From: Neoceratodus forsteri
Lineage: Eukaryota > Chordata > Ceratodontiformes > Ceratodontidae
Length of the DNA stretch: 64,000 nucleotides
NCBI GenBank assembly: GCA_016271365.2
Contig: CM057456.1
Location: forward strand, 167,851,501-167,915,500
Reading direction: 5' to 3'
Shown here piece by piece: positions 1 to 11,539 of this stretch (position 1 is the stretch's first letter; every line of letters begins with the position of its first letter). Both the position numbers and the translations under genes were made by a program. Below the pieces are notes generated by a model. The model saw only the letters and a list, made by a program, of their open reading frames with translations, was not told the origin of the DNA and did not search any database.

Positions 1-1140
1 CTCCTTATGAGCAGTACAGCTGTCATTTTTCACATCTTACCAAAAATGTGTTTCCGCCAGAGTAGCGCACAATGGCGCAGTCGGTGTGCAAAATCAATTT
101 TTGGGACACATTAAGAAAATCACAGTGACACTGCTCATGAGCAGAGGTCTTAAAATGGCTATGTTGAAAATTTGGTGAAAAAATTCCTAAAAATGACTGC
201 TTTACGAGTGTGCGTTGCGCAGTTCCTACACACGCTCATAAGTTTGCGAATTTTCAATATTTGCACTCCAATGACTTCCAAATACCTAAACAGCACATAC
301 AAGCAAGCAACATTCGGCATTGCCAAATGTTTGTTTGTAATAAATGCTGTGGCAAGAACAAGGAAGTGATTGTCCTACTTGTTTGAGATTCATAGGCAAG
401 AACTATTGAACAGTAAAATATTTAAATAAGCAGCATTTTATTTGCTTTTGTTTTGTTTTGTTTTTTTTTCATGATTTTTGTCTAAGATTAAATATGTAAA
501 AACATTGTTCATTGATGTCATTTAGCAGGAACAATGCATAAGAATTGTTGCACATGGTGAGCAGTGTGTGAAGAAAATAAGGAATGGACCTATTTGTTAG
601 TTGTGGGATCATATTCTGTATTGTCAATATGTTTAATTTTTAAAAATGAACTCTGCTATGAATGGATCTAACTCAGATACATGTATGGTTGAAATGTCTG
701 TTGTTTCATCCTTCTCAAGGGGAAAATAATTCTTGAATTTCATGTCTAAGGCTGTTTTTTGGGATGTCCTCTTGTTTTCATGCTCAAGGATAAACTGTTC
801 ATGTTCCTACACTCGTTTAGAGTGAATTGCGGCTGACATTTTTTTGTAAAGTACTGCTGTTCCACTTTTGCTGAGGTAACGTGTGCTACAGTGAGGGAAA
901 ACAATGCACAGCAGTCAGCAGGAGTGAGCATGAGGGAATCACAGGTGTGGGTAAAATTGGAACGTACACAATAAGGGTTTTATAATGTGCACAATAACTT
1001 TGGCAGATGCACAATAAGGTTTTAAGAATGTGCACAACAAGGTTTTTGACTTCTTTGAATTCTAGGCACAATAATTTCAACCCATACACTATATAAGCTT
1101 GATAAACACTGAAATAAAATACCACAAAGTCAAAAGCAAC
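1..1140. other. Unassigned non-coding DNA
   Basis: No coding or known repeat signature is visible on either strand, and the short frames here have no family resemblance. A loosely repeated GCACAATAA-type motif recurs about four times between 955 and 1075, and T-rich runs occur near 440-470. Confidence 0.5.
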
Positions 1141-1860
1141 ATTTATTTATTTATTTATTTGCTTTTGTTAACCGGGTAAGCACACTAGACAACCAAGTGC
1201 CTATTTTCAGGTGCGACCCGGGAGTGTTACAAGTAAAGTGAATACAGGTACAGTGAGGGATACAATGCATCAAGCAGAAAAAAACAGGCATCACAGGGAT
1301 TACAGTAAGTACAGGATACAGAGAATACCAGGCATCACGGGGAAATTACAGACAGTGCCAACAATAAATTAGAAGAACTGAAAGTACAGAAACAGTACGG
1401 TATTGGTACATACTGGGTAATGGGGCAGTAAGACAGTAACAGGCAACTTACTAGCACAAAATAATTCAGTGGAGATTAGTACATGGAGGACTTGAATAGA
1501 AGGCATACTAGGGAAGTTTACAGAGGGTATAAGGGGCTACCAGGGGACAGCCTAGGGAGACATGACAGTATCTAAGAGCAAGAGGGACGTGAGCAAAGTG
1601 GGGAATGGCAGGAACAGGGAGAGGGAAAGTAAAACTTGTATCTAGACAATAAGGGGGAGGGTTATTCCAAGCATGAGGCAAGGCAACCCAGAAGAGAAAG
1701 CAGCTTGGCCTGCTTCTTCTTGCATTGGAGACTAGGAAAATTCATCAGAAACTGGGACCTAAACTGGTAGCCTGGGCTGGCAGCTGGAACACCAGCCTGC
1801 AGTGGTAGGGAGGAAGAGAACCATGCCAAAATGTATGTCAAGTTAAGGAGGTGCAAAATT
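1141..1860 (-). mobile_element. Rex1/L2-like LINE, 3' tail fragment
   Basis: The fragment opens with an ATTT microsatellite, as expected for the 3' end of a reverse-strand LINE. The next 60 bases share a pattern with the tail of the LINE at 24735-27075: a GGTAA(C/G) start, a GCACACT word and a CAGGTG(A/C)GACCC word. The reverse strand near 1640-1760 reads as a degenerate version of that LINE's extreme C-terminus, with a Phe/Trp-rich motif followed by Trp-Asn. It is a 5'-truncated copy with no RT left. The family assignment rests on this internal comparison only. Confidence 0.55.
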
Positions 1861-2739
1861 TGCCTGTGTTCAAAGGAGGTCTAGCCCAATTGATCATATG
1901 TAGAACAGTGATGAGTACGGGGTGGGCATCTGAGGATAAATCTGCAAAGTGAATTGTGTAAAATATACAGTTTGGCTAGTTGAGCTTCAGCAGTTTCACC
2001 ATAGACTACAGTATATCACTGCAGTCAATAGCAAAAAGAATCATCTGCTCAACACATCTCCTTGCACTTAGTGAGAGGGGTATTTCATGGAAGAAGAACA
2101 ATATAGGATAAAATTGATTATGTAATGTACTCAGATGTGCTGAAAACGCCATCTGTTAGAAAGGGAATCTGGTATAGTGCCTATATCATTAGTTTAAAAG
2201 TTACAACAGTGACCACTGAATTAAATTGTTGGAATAGATTTAGCAAAAATATTTCAGTAAACAATAGAAATATACTTTTTAAGTAGCTACTGTGTGTGAA
2301 GTATCCATTTGGTGGACAGGACTGGTATTATGCTTGCATTGTAGTCTTATAGCTAGTACTGTGCAAAGGGGAGATAGAGAACAAATTGCTCATACTGGCC
2401 AGGATCGTGTTGAGCTGTATAGAAGACACTGGGCATCGTTGTTGTTGTTAAGACCTAGAAACAGAATGCAGTTATTTTCTTTACGGTACAATATGATTCC
2501 TCTTAGAACAAGCAATTTGTTCTCAATTGTCTTGCTTCAGGCTGCTAAGACTATATAGACCATAACATTAACAAGGCTCTCTTCTTGTTCATAAGGTGAT
2601 ATAATCTGCATTTGTATGTCAAAGGTGTTTTCTATGTTTTAATGTGGACATTTGTTAAAGATGACCAGCAAAAGTTTGTTTAAAAATTCTCACAAGCTAC
2701 AGTAACTACCAGAACAAGGTGTATTTGAAATTGAATTTG
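1861..2739. other. Unassigned non-coding DNA
   Basis: The stretch is AT-rich. I see no open frame with family resemblance, no terminal repeats and no tandem structure. Confidence 0.45.
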
Positions 2740-3106
2740 ATGTCTTTTCTTAACTGCCATTTCAGTGTGCTTTTCCATTTAGTTTGGTAAGGATTGATGA
2801 ATTCTAGCTGATAAGTTTGTGACTCCATGTGTGTAATTGGCTGCATCTGAACTTTAAGTGCAGGCATCATATTACAGTGATTAATGTAGTTTGAATGGAA
2901 GGTCTTAACTGCCATTTCAGTGTGCTTATTCATTTAGCTCTTGGACAGGATTGAGGAATTCTAGCTGGTGAGCTTGTGACTGTGTGTTTGAAATTGAATT
3001 TGAGGAACTTTCTTAACTGCCATTTCAGTGTGCTTTTCCATTTAGTTTGGGCAGGATTGAGGGATTCTAGCTGATAAGCTTGTGACTGTGTGTTTGTAAT
3101 TGGCTA
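2740..3106. repeat. Three degenerate tandem copies, 80-110 bp each
   Basis: Copies begin near 2748, 2907 and 3011. Each carries CTTAACTGCCATTTCAGTGT, then a CATTTAG word, a GGATTGA(T/G)G word, ATTCTAGCTG and a GTGACT stretch. Copies 1 and 3 are closest to each other, and copy 2 follows a 70-bp spacer. The array ends at the 5' edge of the CR1 element. The repeat family is unknown. Confidence 0.75.
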
Positions 3107-3369
3107 TGTCAGTGGGGTGAGGAGCCATTGCCAGAGGATTCCTGGGCTGATTGTTTTTGGACTCAGCCTCTGATGTAGTCCCACCTCCCTACCTTCCCAA
3201 GCAACAACCCACCCACCCCAGGGCTCACCCTACATTTATAGGGTGGGCCCCATAGGGCCTTGCAACATCCAGCATCCATACAGAAAGTAGTGAAAAGAGA
3301 AAGCATAACAAAAAACAAAAGAAAAACACAAATATTTGGGAGATAACAAATAGTTGTCTTAGGCAGACA

Positions 3370-4195
3370 GTAGATTGAAGAGGAAACAGACATGATGGAG
3401 AGGTGCAGTGCAGTGGTTGATGAGCATCTGTCTTTAGGGAGACATTCTGGAGGCTGTGATGCTGCCCTATCTGCAGGCACCCCTCTGGGCTGAGGAAGGA
3501 GGTTGCCTGTCTCCAAGCAGAGTTGTCCCAGCTGAAGGCAGCATCCACCCCCACCCAGAGACCACTGGGTCCACAACTTGTACCTCAAAGGATGCTGGGG
3601 AAGATTAGTGATTGGACCATGGTGGGTTCAGGGAGGATGAGGGAGGAGGGTCAAAAGCACATCCACCCAACCAGTCCCACTTAGTAACTCCTACCCTAGA
3701 GGTGGGAAAGCTTCTCCTAGTGGGGAATTCTATTGTCTTTGGAGTGGAGTTAAGGACACCTAGCAGGGGAGAGAGGGAGGTCAAGTGCCTCCCAGGAAGC
3801 ATTGCATGGAGGGATGGGAAGCAGATCCATAGGATCACTATGGAAATAGCTAGGAGGGAGCAGCTAGATGTTATTGTTCACCTAGGGACCAATGACCAGG
3901 CCAGGAAAAGGGTGGAGTTAGCCAGTGTCCAGGAGGATTTCAAGAAGCTGGGGGGAAACCTGAAACAGATAGCATGTTCCATCTTATTCTCAGATGTGCT
4001 ACTTGTCCAGGGCACAGGGGAAGCTAGGACACTCCACTTCCTTACCCTCAATTCCTGGTTGAAGGATTGGTGTTGAAGGGACGGTTTTGGATTCATAGGT
4101 GACTGGGGCCTGACCTGAGCAGATGGAATCTTATATAAGGAGGATGGACTGCACCTATCCAAGAAGTGGACCTTGGTCCTTTGTGAGATGTTTAA
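3370..4195 (+). pseudogene. CR1 copy A ORF1, esterase-domain protein (broken)
   Basis: CR1 ORF1 encodes an RNA-binding protein that in many lineages carries an SGNH/GDSL-type esterase domain. Here a leucine-rich, coiled-coil-like segment (LRKEVACLQAELSQLKA, about 3490-3545) precedes the domain. The nucleophile block reads LLLVGNSIV with its Ser at 3729-3731; families normally have Gly-Asp-Ser, so Asp has become Asn. A VHLGTND block follows. The terminal Asp-x-x-His pair (DGLH, 4143-4154) is in the same frame but lies beyond two in-frame TGA codons, the first at 4074-4076. The start codon is uncertain. Confidence 0.75.
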
Positions 4196-4419
4196 ATTCT
4201 TCAGCTGTGAGTATTTAAACTGGCCAAGGGGGGAGAGCCAGGAGGGTCAGGAGGCTTAGGAACATCCCCTATGGGAACATGCAGGAACATAAGTTGACTA
4301 CAGGAACAACCACAGCAAGTGGGGGGGAGCAGGCAGGTGAAAAATGCACAATGAGTGATATGGGGAGAGCGCATAGGAAAGGGAACTGGGGTGGGGGAAG
4401 ATGCTGAAGAGGAAGAACA

Positions 4420-5460
4420 AAAGCAGAAGGAGGGCAGACTGTTTAACATGGAAGGTCATGCTAACGAATGCCCATAGTTTAGGAAATAAGGGTCCAGACC
4501 TGGAGGTCTTGTTGGCAGATGCAGACCTTGACATAGCAGCAATAACAGAGACCTGGTATTCTAATCATGGCTGGGAAGTCAGTGTACTAGGCTATACACT
4601 GTTCAGGAGGGACAGGGAGGGAAAAAAGGGTGGGGGAGTGGCCCTGTACATCAGAGATGGTATAAAGGCAACAGAAGTTCAGGGAAGATAGGGGAGGCTG
4701 AGGTAATGTGGGTCACCCTGGAGCCAGGTAATGTAACAGTAATATGCACAGGGTGCAATCTATAGACCTTCATCACATAGGGAGAAGGAAGACAGGGAAC
4801 TAGTGGAGAACATACATGACATGGCAGCTAAAGGCAAAATCCTGCTACCGGGGGATTTCAATATGCCAGACATGGATTAGGCCACTCAGATGGCTGCTTT
4901 GGCCAGAAGCACAGCTATCCTAGAATCGCTGCAGGGGGTTGGACTCAGGGAGATGGTGCAGAAGCCAACCAGGGACATGTCAATTCTGGACCTGGTATGG
5001 ACCAATGGGAACAGAGTCGAAGAAATACAGGTGGAAGGGCAGCTGGGATCCTTTGACTACTACATGGTGTGGTTCAGCATGGAGACATGGACTCAGTTAA
5101 GCCACACAAGGGTAAGAGTATTAGATTTCAGGAGGGTGGATTTCACCGAAATGGGTAGATGTATAAAAGCAGTCCTGAGGAAGAGAGGGGTAGTAGATGG
5201 TGTGGAAGAACAATGGGAGAAACTGAAAGGAGCCATAGTGGAGATAACAAACCAGTGCATTAGGATAGTGACGAAAGGGAAAAGAAGAAGGAAACCACTA
5301 TGGTTCTCCAAAGAGGTGGGGGATAAAGTCAGGGCTAAAAGGCTGCTTTTCAGGAACTATAAGGGGAGCCAAATGTAGGAGGACAGGAAGGTGTACCTTG
5401 AATGTCTAAAGGAAGCAGGGAAGGCTATTAGGAGGCAAAGGTGCAGACAGAAGAGGGTTT
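4420..5460 (+). pseudogene. CR1 copy A ORF2, apurinic-type endonuclease part (broken)
   Basis: This is the N-terminal endonuclease of CR1 ORF2, the enzyme that nicks target DNA. Recognisable blocks are LTNAHSLGNKG near the start (about 4457), an ITETW block at 4540-4554, a GGGVALYIRDG block and GDFNMPD near 4853. In-frame stops occur around 4690-4750 and 4880. The usual Ser-Asp-His active-site triplet is degraded to Phe-Asp-Tyr near 5050-5060. The linker towards RT continues to about 5460, then reading is lost and copy B follows. Confidence 0.75.
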
Positions 5461-5570
5461 AGCACGGTCTGTAAACAAATGGATAAGGCATTTTATGGGT
5501 ACATCAAGTGAAAGAAGAAAAAACAGGGAGGGGAGTGAGGCTCAAATGGGAGAAGGGAGAGTGTAAGGAG

Positions 5571-5747
5571 GGGAAAAGAAGAAGGAAACCACTATGGTTC
5601 TCCTAAGAGGTGGGGGATAAAGTCAGGGCTAAAAGGCTGCTTTTCAGGAAATATAAGGGGAGCCAAATGGAGGAAGACAGGAAGGTGTACCTTGAATTTC
5701 TAAAGGAAGCAGGGAAGGCTATTAGGAGGGCAAAGATGCAGACAGAA
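5571..5747 (+). repeat. 177-bp duplicate of copy A bases 5277-5453
   Basis: The segment starts GGGAAAAGAAGAAGG and repeats 5277-5453 with only scattered mismatches and one or two indels. It sits exactly between the point where copy A breaks and the first base that reads as copy B endonuclease. It corresponds to the basic linker between endonuclease and RT. The repeat ends abruptly after GCAGACAGAA. Confidence 0.85.
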
Positions 5748-5749
5748 TG

Positions 5750-6420
5750 GTTCCTGAATTAGTGGCCTTGATGGAGGAGGAACATCTGGATATCATGGCA
5801 GTCACAGAAACAAGGTACACATAAAACCATGACTGTGGGTAAATTTGGAGACAAGCAATGGCACCACAATCCGCACAGGGGTTGTATACAGACCCCCTTC
5901 TCAGGGGGAGGAAATGGACAAGGAAATGATAGAAAGTTTACTTACAATGGCAAAAAAAGGGGAGATATTGCTGATGGGTGATCTAAATATTCCAGATGTT
6001 AACTGGAGTGCAGTTGCAGCAGCCACTTCGAAGAGTGGGGTTATTCTAGATGCCCTACGGGGGCATGCCTTAGACAACTAGTATTGGAGTCCACTCAAGA
6101 GGGAGCAATCTTAGACCTGGTTCTCTTAAATGGAGATGGAGAGAGGATCACAGATGTAGAATTGGGTAGCCATCTGGGAACTAGCGACCATCAAACAGTA
6201 TGGTTCACAATAAACACAGCAATAGAGTCAAGCCATACAAAGGCAAAAGTACTGGACTTTAGGAGGGCTGACTTGGCCAAAATGGGTGAGTGCCTAAGGA
6301 ATGCACTAGCAAATGGGTGGGAAGTAGGGGTGGAAGAACAATGGGGAATAATAAAAACTGCCATCACAGAGGTAACAAGCCTTTGTGTGAAGCAAATAAA
6401 CAAAACGAAATGATGTAAGA
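5750..6420 (+). pseudogene. CR1 copy B endonuclease domain (partial)
   Basis: This is the C-terminal part of the apurinic-type endonuclease of CR1 ORF2. The blocks are AVTET near 5800, a GVVYRPPSQG block at 5879-5908, MGDLNIPDVNW near 5974-6006 and GTSDHQTVWF near 6179-6208, so the catalytic Ser-Asp-His is intact. The reading frame breaks near 5825-5845 and at the stop before 6084. The domain lacks its N-terminal third because of 5' truncation. Confidence 0.8.
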
Positions 6421-6443
6421 AACCACTATGGTTCTCAAAGGAA

Positions 6444-8195
6444 GTGGCAGTGAAGGTTCAAGAGAAAAAGAAAGCATTCAGGAAGTACAAGGAATCACAG
6501 AAGGAGCAGGACAGAGAACTGTATCAGTTAAAGCAAAAGGAAGCTGGGAAGGCAGTCAGAACAGCAAAGGCCCAAACCGAGGAAAAGATAGCCAACTCAG
6601 TTAAGAAGGGGGATAAAACCTTTTATAGGTACATCAGGGAGTGAAGGAAGACCAAAGGAGGGATAGTGAGGCTTAATAAAGGGGAGGGAGGGTGGGCAGA
6701 GGGTGACTGTGAAAACGCAGAGATACTAAACAAATATTTTTGCTCAGTATTTACAAATGAAGAGGGGGAGGTATCTAAAACAAACAGTAGAAACACTCTG
6801 GATACAGAAGTTGATACCAGCCCATTTACAGAGGAAAGGGTTATGAAAGAACTCTTAAAACTGAAGGTGGACAAAGCAATAGGGCCTGATGGGATTCATC
6901 CCAGAATTCTAAAAGAACTAAGGGTAGAACTAGTGACACCACTGACTACCCTCTTTAAGAAATCATGGGAGGATGGGGTGGTGCCCAAGGACTGGAGGAG
7001 GGCAGATGTGATTCCCCTTCACAAAAGTGGGAGCAAGGCAGAAGCAAGAAACTACAGACCTGTTAGTTTAACCTCAGTGATAGGGAAAATGATGGAATCA
7101 CTTCTGAAGGAAAGAATTGTCAAGTATCTAGAGGCCAGAGGGGCACAGGACCCAAGACAGCATGGATTCACAGTGGGAAGGTCATGCGAGATGTATCTGA
7201 TAGATTTCTTTGACTGGGTGACCAAAGTAATAGATTAGGGAGGGGCTGTGGACATGGCCTACCTAGACTTTAGTAAGGCATTTGACACAGTCCCACACAA
7301 AAGATTAATATACAAGTTAGCCAGCCTGGGAGTGGGTCCCAAGATGACAGCCTGGGTAAAGAATTGGCTGGAGAATAGGACACAGAGAGTAATAGTAAAT
7401 GGAGTCCGCTCTGAAGAAAGGGGGGTTACTAGTGGGGTACCGCAGGGTTCAGTATTAGGACTGGTCCTCTTCAATGTCTTTATAAGTGACATTGCAGAGG
7501 GACTGGAAGGAAAAGTATGTCTCTTTGCAGATGACACAAAGATCTCAACAGAGTTGATGCACAAGTTGGGGTGGAAAGGATGAGAAGGGACTTGGCAAGG
7601 TTAGAGGAATGGTCAAATGTATGGCAGCTTAGATTCAGTGCTAAGAAGTGCAAGGTAATACACCTGGGAAACAAAAACCCAGGGGAAGAGTACACAATGG
7701 GGGTGAGATACTAACAACAACAAAAATGGAAAGGGACCTGGGGGTAGTCATATCAGATGACCTAAAGGTAGCAAAGCAATGTGAGAGGGCAGCAAGGAGG
7801 GCTGGGGGGATACTGGGATGCATAGGGAGAGGCATCACCAGTAGAAAACAGGAAGTTATCATCCCTCTGTACAGACAGCTGGTGAGACCCCATCTGGAGT
7901 ACTGTGTGCAGTTCTGGAGACCCAATCTCCGCAAAGACATAGACAGGATGGAAGCTGTCTAGAGGAGGGCAACTAAAATGGTGCAGAGTCTGCACTGGAA
8001 GACATATGAAGAGAGACTTAATGAGCTTAATATGTATAGCCTCGAGGAAAGGAGGAGCGGGGAACATGATAGAAACTTTCAAGTACCTCAAGGAATCAAC
8101 AAAGTCCAAGAGGGTAGCATCTTTCAAAAAGAGGTGTGCAAGAACAAGGAGCACAATTTGAAGATGGGGGCAGCTCAGAGGTAATTTAAGGAAGT
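6444..8195 (+). pseudogene. CR1 copy B reverse transcriptase and C-terminal region
   Basis: This is the RT of a CR1 LINE. The order is a basic linker (6444-6644), the fingers block GPDGIHPRILK near 6880, NYRPVSLTSV near 7051, the palm [11 protein letters not shown] from 7260, GVPQGSVLG near 7435 and an intact catalytic FADD at 7524-7535. The frame is broken by an amber codon at 7236-7238, a shift near 7560 and another between 7690 and 7720. The C-terminal block (GVVISDDLK, then KQCERAARRAGG and LVRPHLEYCVQFW) ends in a tail cut by a TAG at 7960-7962. Only a few lesions separate it from an intact ORF2, but the missing 5' end makes it non-autonomous. Confidence 0.85.
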
Positions 8196-8450
8196 ATTTT
8201 TTCACAGAGAGGGTTGTGGATGCATGGAACGGCCTTCTGGAGGAGGTTGTGGAGTCAAAAACAGTGGTGGAATTCAAGCATGCATGGGGCAGTCATAAGG
8301 CAGTTCTAGGGGTTGGGGGTAGGAAGAAGTAGGCTGCTGGTTAACTAGGATCTGCAGCTTATCCAGTAGGTTTGGAAATGGGCAGACTGGGTGGGCCAAA
8401 CTGTCCTTATCTCCCATCAAATTCTATGTTTCTTTGTTTCTATGTTTCTA

Positions 8451-10120
8451 GGGGGATCTGAACAAGGCAGAAATACTGAACAAATACTTCCTGCTCAGTA
8501 TTCACTAAAGAGGGGGAAGGTCAAGGACCACAGTTGGGTTACATAGGCAATGACGGGGAGAAGAGGACACAAGTCCATTCACAGTGGAGAGAGTTCTGGA
8601 AGAACTCAAAAAGCTGAAGGTGGATAAGGTCATGGGGTCAGATGGCATCCACCTGAGGATATTAAAGGATTTACGAAGGGAACTAGCAGTGCCTCTGGAG
8701 GCCCTGTTTACAGTTACTCAACACGGATGTCATTCCAGAGGACTGAGGAAGGGAACAACTAGTTCCACTGCACAAAAGCAGCAGTAAGGAGGAGGCGGGG
8801 AACTACAGGCCAGTCAGCCTCACCTCAGTGGTGGGAAAGATCATCGAGACACTGCTGAAAGAAAGGATAGTGGCACATATGGAATACAGACATGCTCAGG
8901 ATCTGAAGCAACATGGATTCACAGCAGAAAGGTCATGTCAAATGAATCCAATAGATTTTTTGATTGGGTGACTAGGGAAATAAATCAGGGAGGGGCAATA
9001 GACGTCACCTACCTAGATTTCAGCAAAGCCTTCTGCACCGTCCCACATAGAAGGCTGATAAATAAGATGGGTAGTCTGGGCATGGGAGACAAGGTGGTGA
9101 ACTGGGTTCAGAGCTGGTTAACAGACAGGAGACAGAGGGTGGTGGTAAATAGGGTACAATCTGGGGAGGGGGGTAACCAGTGGGATACCACAGGGATCAG
9201 TACTAGGACCAGTCCTGTTCAATGTCTTCCTTTGTGACATTGCAGAGGGGCTTGAAGGAAAGGTCTGCTTGTTAGCAGATTACACCAAGCTCTGCAACAG
9301 GGTGGATATTCCAGAAGGGGTGCAGAAAATGAAGAGGGACCTGGAGAAGCTTGAAAGATGGTTGGAGATGTGGCAACTGAAGTTGAATGCAAAGAAGTGT
9401 AAAATAATGGGCCTGGGGAGAGGGAACCCTGGGGAGAGCTACAGGTTGAGATGGGAGGAATTGACTGTCACCGAAGAAGAAAGGAACCTAAGGACTATCA
9501 TGTCTGATGACCTTAAGGTATCAAAGCAGTGCACAAAGGTAGCAAGGAGGGTTAGTGGCATGATGGGGTGCATAAGCAGTGGTATCACTAGCAGGAGGTG
9601 GGAGGTGGTGATGCCATTGTATAAAACATTGGTAAGGCCTCACTTGGAATACTGTATGCATTTCTGGAGCCAACACCTGTGCAACGACGTAGATATGGTG
9701 GAGACTATCCAGAGAAGGGCAACAAAGATGGTGCAGGGCTTGCACCACAAAACATATAAAGATGACTAAAGGACCTCGATATGTACTCACTGGAGGAGAG
9801 GAAACAGTGGGGGACATGATTGAAACTTTCAAGTACCTCAAGGTGCAGGTGGGGGACTTTTTCCCATGTAGAAAAGTACTAAAACAAGGGGCAAAATATG
9901 AAATTGAAAGGGTGTAGATTAAGAGGTAATGTGAGGAAGTATTTCTGCACAGAAAGGGTAGTCGATACTTGAAATATGCTGCCATACGAGGTTGTGGGGA
10001 CAAGCACAGTGGAGGAGTTTAAGCATGCCTGAGACAGGCACAAGGGAAGCTTGAGAGGGGACGGAGTGATGAAAAGCCATTGATCACATAGGGTCAGTTG
10101 CCATATACAATGTATAGGTC
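8451..10120 (+). pseudogene. CR1 copy A reverse transcriptase (broken)
   Basis: This is the 3' continuation of copy A ORF2. It shows VDKVMGSDGIHLRILK near 8620, SLTSVVGKI-like sequence near 8817, the palm block YLDFSKAF near 9010 and an altered GxPQGS block near 9180-9200. The catalytic aspartate pair is lost: the FADD position reads Leu-Ala-Asp-Tyr at 9272-9283. The C-terminal block 9269-9769 is one open frame of 166 codons, ending after a KMVQGLHHKTY block. At least three frameshifts are needed to connect the pieces. Confidence 0.8.
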
Positions 10121-10185
10121 CTACGGGCAGACTGGAGAAGCCTAGCTGTCCTTATCTGCTGACAATTTCTATGTTTCTATGTTAA

Positions 10186-10499
10186 TAGACTCCAGTGCAG
10201 ATCTGGGCAGAAATACACAATTTAGATTCATGTCTGGAGCTACTAAAATACATTGATGCCAAACCTGGAAAGAAGAAAGATGACCCCTGTGGCATGTGAC
10301 AGAGCACCGAAAAAGCTTTTGGGAAAAGAAATGGTAATGATTAGTTACATAGATTCCACCACTGCTGTGAATGAACAGCAGTGGCTATGCATTACAGTAG
10401 TGAACTAATTGTGCCAACTGGGATACGGTAAGTGTTTAAAACACTTATTATACCCCTAAGGCACAATAAAATTAAAAAAAGAGAAAGAGCATTGGATTT
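10186..10499. other. Unassigned spacer between CR1 copies
   Basis: No coding signal or repeat structure is visible, apart from A-rich sequence near 10465-10490. Confidence 0.4.
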
Positions 10500-11010
10500 A
10501 TAGTGTGAGATTAGGGTGGACAATGGAAGAGCAGGACTAGGGGGTTATCATCAGTGACAACCTGAAATTCACTTCACAGAGCACTAAACATGCAGGCAAG
10601 CCTGTGGAATGCTGGGGTGTACAGGGAGGGGCTTTGACAGCAGAGAGATGGAGGTGATCCTCTCCCTGTGCAGGTGTCTGGTGGGTCCTCATCAGGAATA
10701 CTGTGTAGAACTCTCGATCAAACAGTTGGAAAAGTAGAGACAGACTGGAAATAATCCAGTGGAGGGTGACTTACAGTAAATGATAAAGACACAGCAAGGA
10801 AAACATGTTAAGAAAGTTTGCAAAGTTTGAACATGTACTCCCTGGAAGACAGAATAATGAGAGGGGAAATGATTAAAACATTCAGGTTTCGGCAGGAGAT
10901 CTGTAGTATAGCTACAGTAGATCTGATTTCAGTAAATGGCAGGTTGAACTTAGTGGGCACAATTACACATTGCAAGGGGGTAGATTCAAGTTCAGCAGTG
11001 CCAGATTAAC
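10500..11010 (+). mobile_element. CR1-like LINE, C-terminal fragment
   Basis: Degenerate CR1 ORF2 C-terminus: a GVIISDNLKF block near 10540 matches the GVVISDDLK block of copies A and B. A PHQEYCVE-like block follows near 10690, and LNMYSLEDRIMRGEMIKTF at about 10828-10885 matches the LNMYSLEERR block of copy B. The characteristic octamer tail is not visible, so the 3' end is uncertain. Confidence 0.65.
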
Positions 11011-11539
11011 AAGGGCTCCAATGGCTCCATGGAGCCAGGCCCACACTCAGAATGGGGCCCACTGGCTCAGGGGCAGCCGCCGCCCGAATGTCTTGTGGAA
11101 GGTGTGGATTGTTCTTTTGTGTGGCATTTTTTTTTTTTGCACAATAAGTGCCCTGCCTGCCCTTGTGGGCACTCATGCTGCAGCCTAGTTGTCAGAGACA
11201 TCAAATGACATGGAGGAGCAGAGCGCACAGGTTGTGAAACACACATTTTCCAGTCACCACAGACAGGCTATAGCTTGGTCGGTGATGAGGTGAGCTCTTG
11301 CTTGGTGGCATCAAAAAGATTTTGGGTCTCCCGGTCACACTCGGATGCTCAGTGGGTCTGGCTGTAAGCAAGCACAGGACCATTCTGGTCAAGGTCAGGA
11401 GCTGGGATGGTTCAATTCCAGGAGAAGGAGAAGACTCACGGACGAGGTATTAACTGGTGAGCTCACTGGGCTGGTGGCAAGTGGCAGGCCGCAGGTTCAA
11501 GTTGGATTGCTGAGTAAGTAAGTTACCACAGTTGCTCCC
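11011..11539. other. Unassigned flank left of the Gmr1-like element
   Basis: GC content is slightly higher than in its neighbours. No coding frame with family resemblance was found. The last five bases (CTCCC, 11535-11539) may be the left copy of the target duplication of the adjoining LTR element. Confidence 0.4.

Larger units (their letters stand above)
5748..8450 (+). mobile_element. CR1 LINE copy B, 5'-truncated and nested in copy A
   Basis: The copy begins inside the endonuclease domain (a PELVALMEEEHLDI block at about 5750) and runs to a classic CR1 tail. The tail has a GGGCAGACTGGGTGGGCCAA box followed by TTCTATGTTTCT-type octamers ending at 8450. Immediately afterwards copy A resumes with GGGGGATCTG. 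B has fewer disabling changes than A, consistent with B being the later insertion. The insertion junction has a short G-run shared on both sides. Confidence 0.85.
3110..10185 (+). mobile_element. CR1 LINE copy A, interrupted by CR1 copy B
   Basis: This is a near full-length but inactive CR1 non-LTR retrotransposon. It comprises a leader and ORF1 (3.1-4.2 kb), ORF2 endonuclease (4.4-5.57 kb), then RT and the C-terminal region (8.45-10.1 kb). Its 3' end has the CR1 hallmark of a GGGCAGACTGG box followed by tandem TTTCTATG-type octamers at about 10165-10185. Copy B occupies 5748-8450, preceded by a 177-bp duplicate of A. The sequence of A continues logically from about 5570 to 8451. There is no poly-A tail and no clear target duplication, as is usual for CR1. 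Confidence 0.85.

Noticed and set aside
172..369. 65-codon open frame on the plus strand
   Set aside because: Composition and context show no family resemblance. It is the length expected by chance in AT-rich DNA.
3163..3588. 141-codon reverse-strand frame opposite the CR1 leader
   Set aside because: It is a shadow of the CR1 ORF1 region, which reads on the plus strand with a coiled-coil-like segment.
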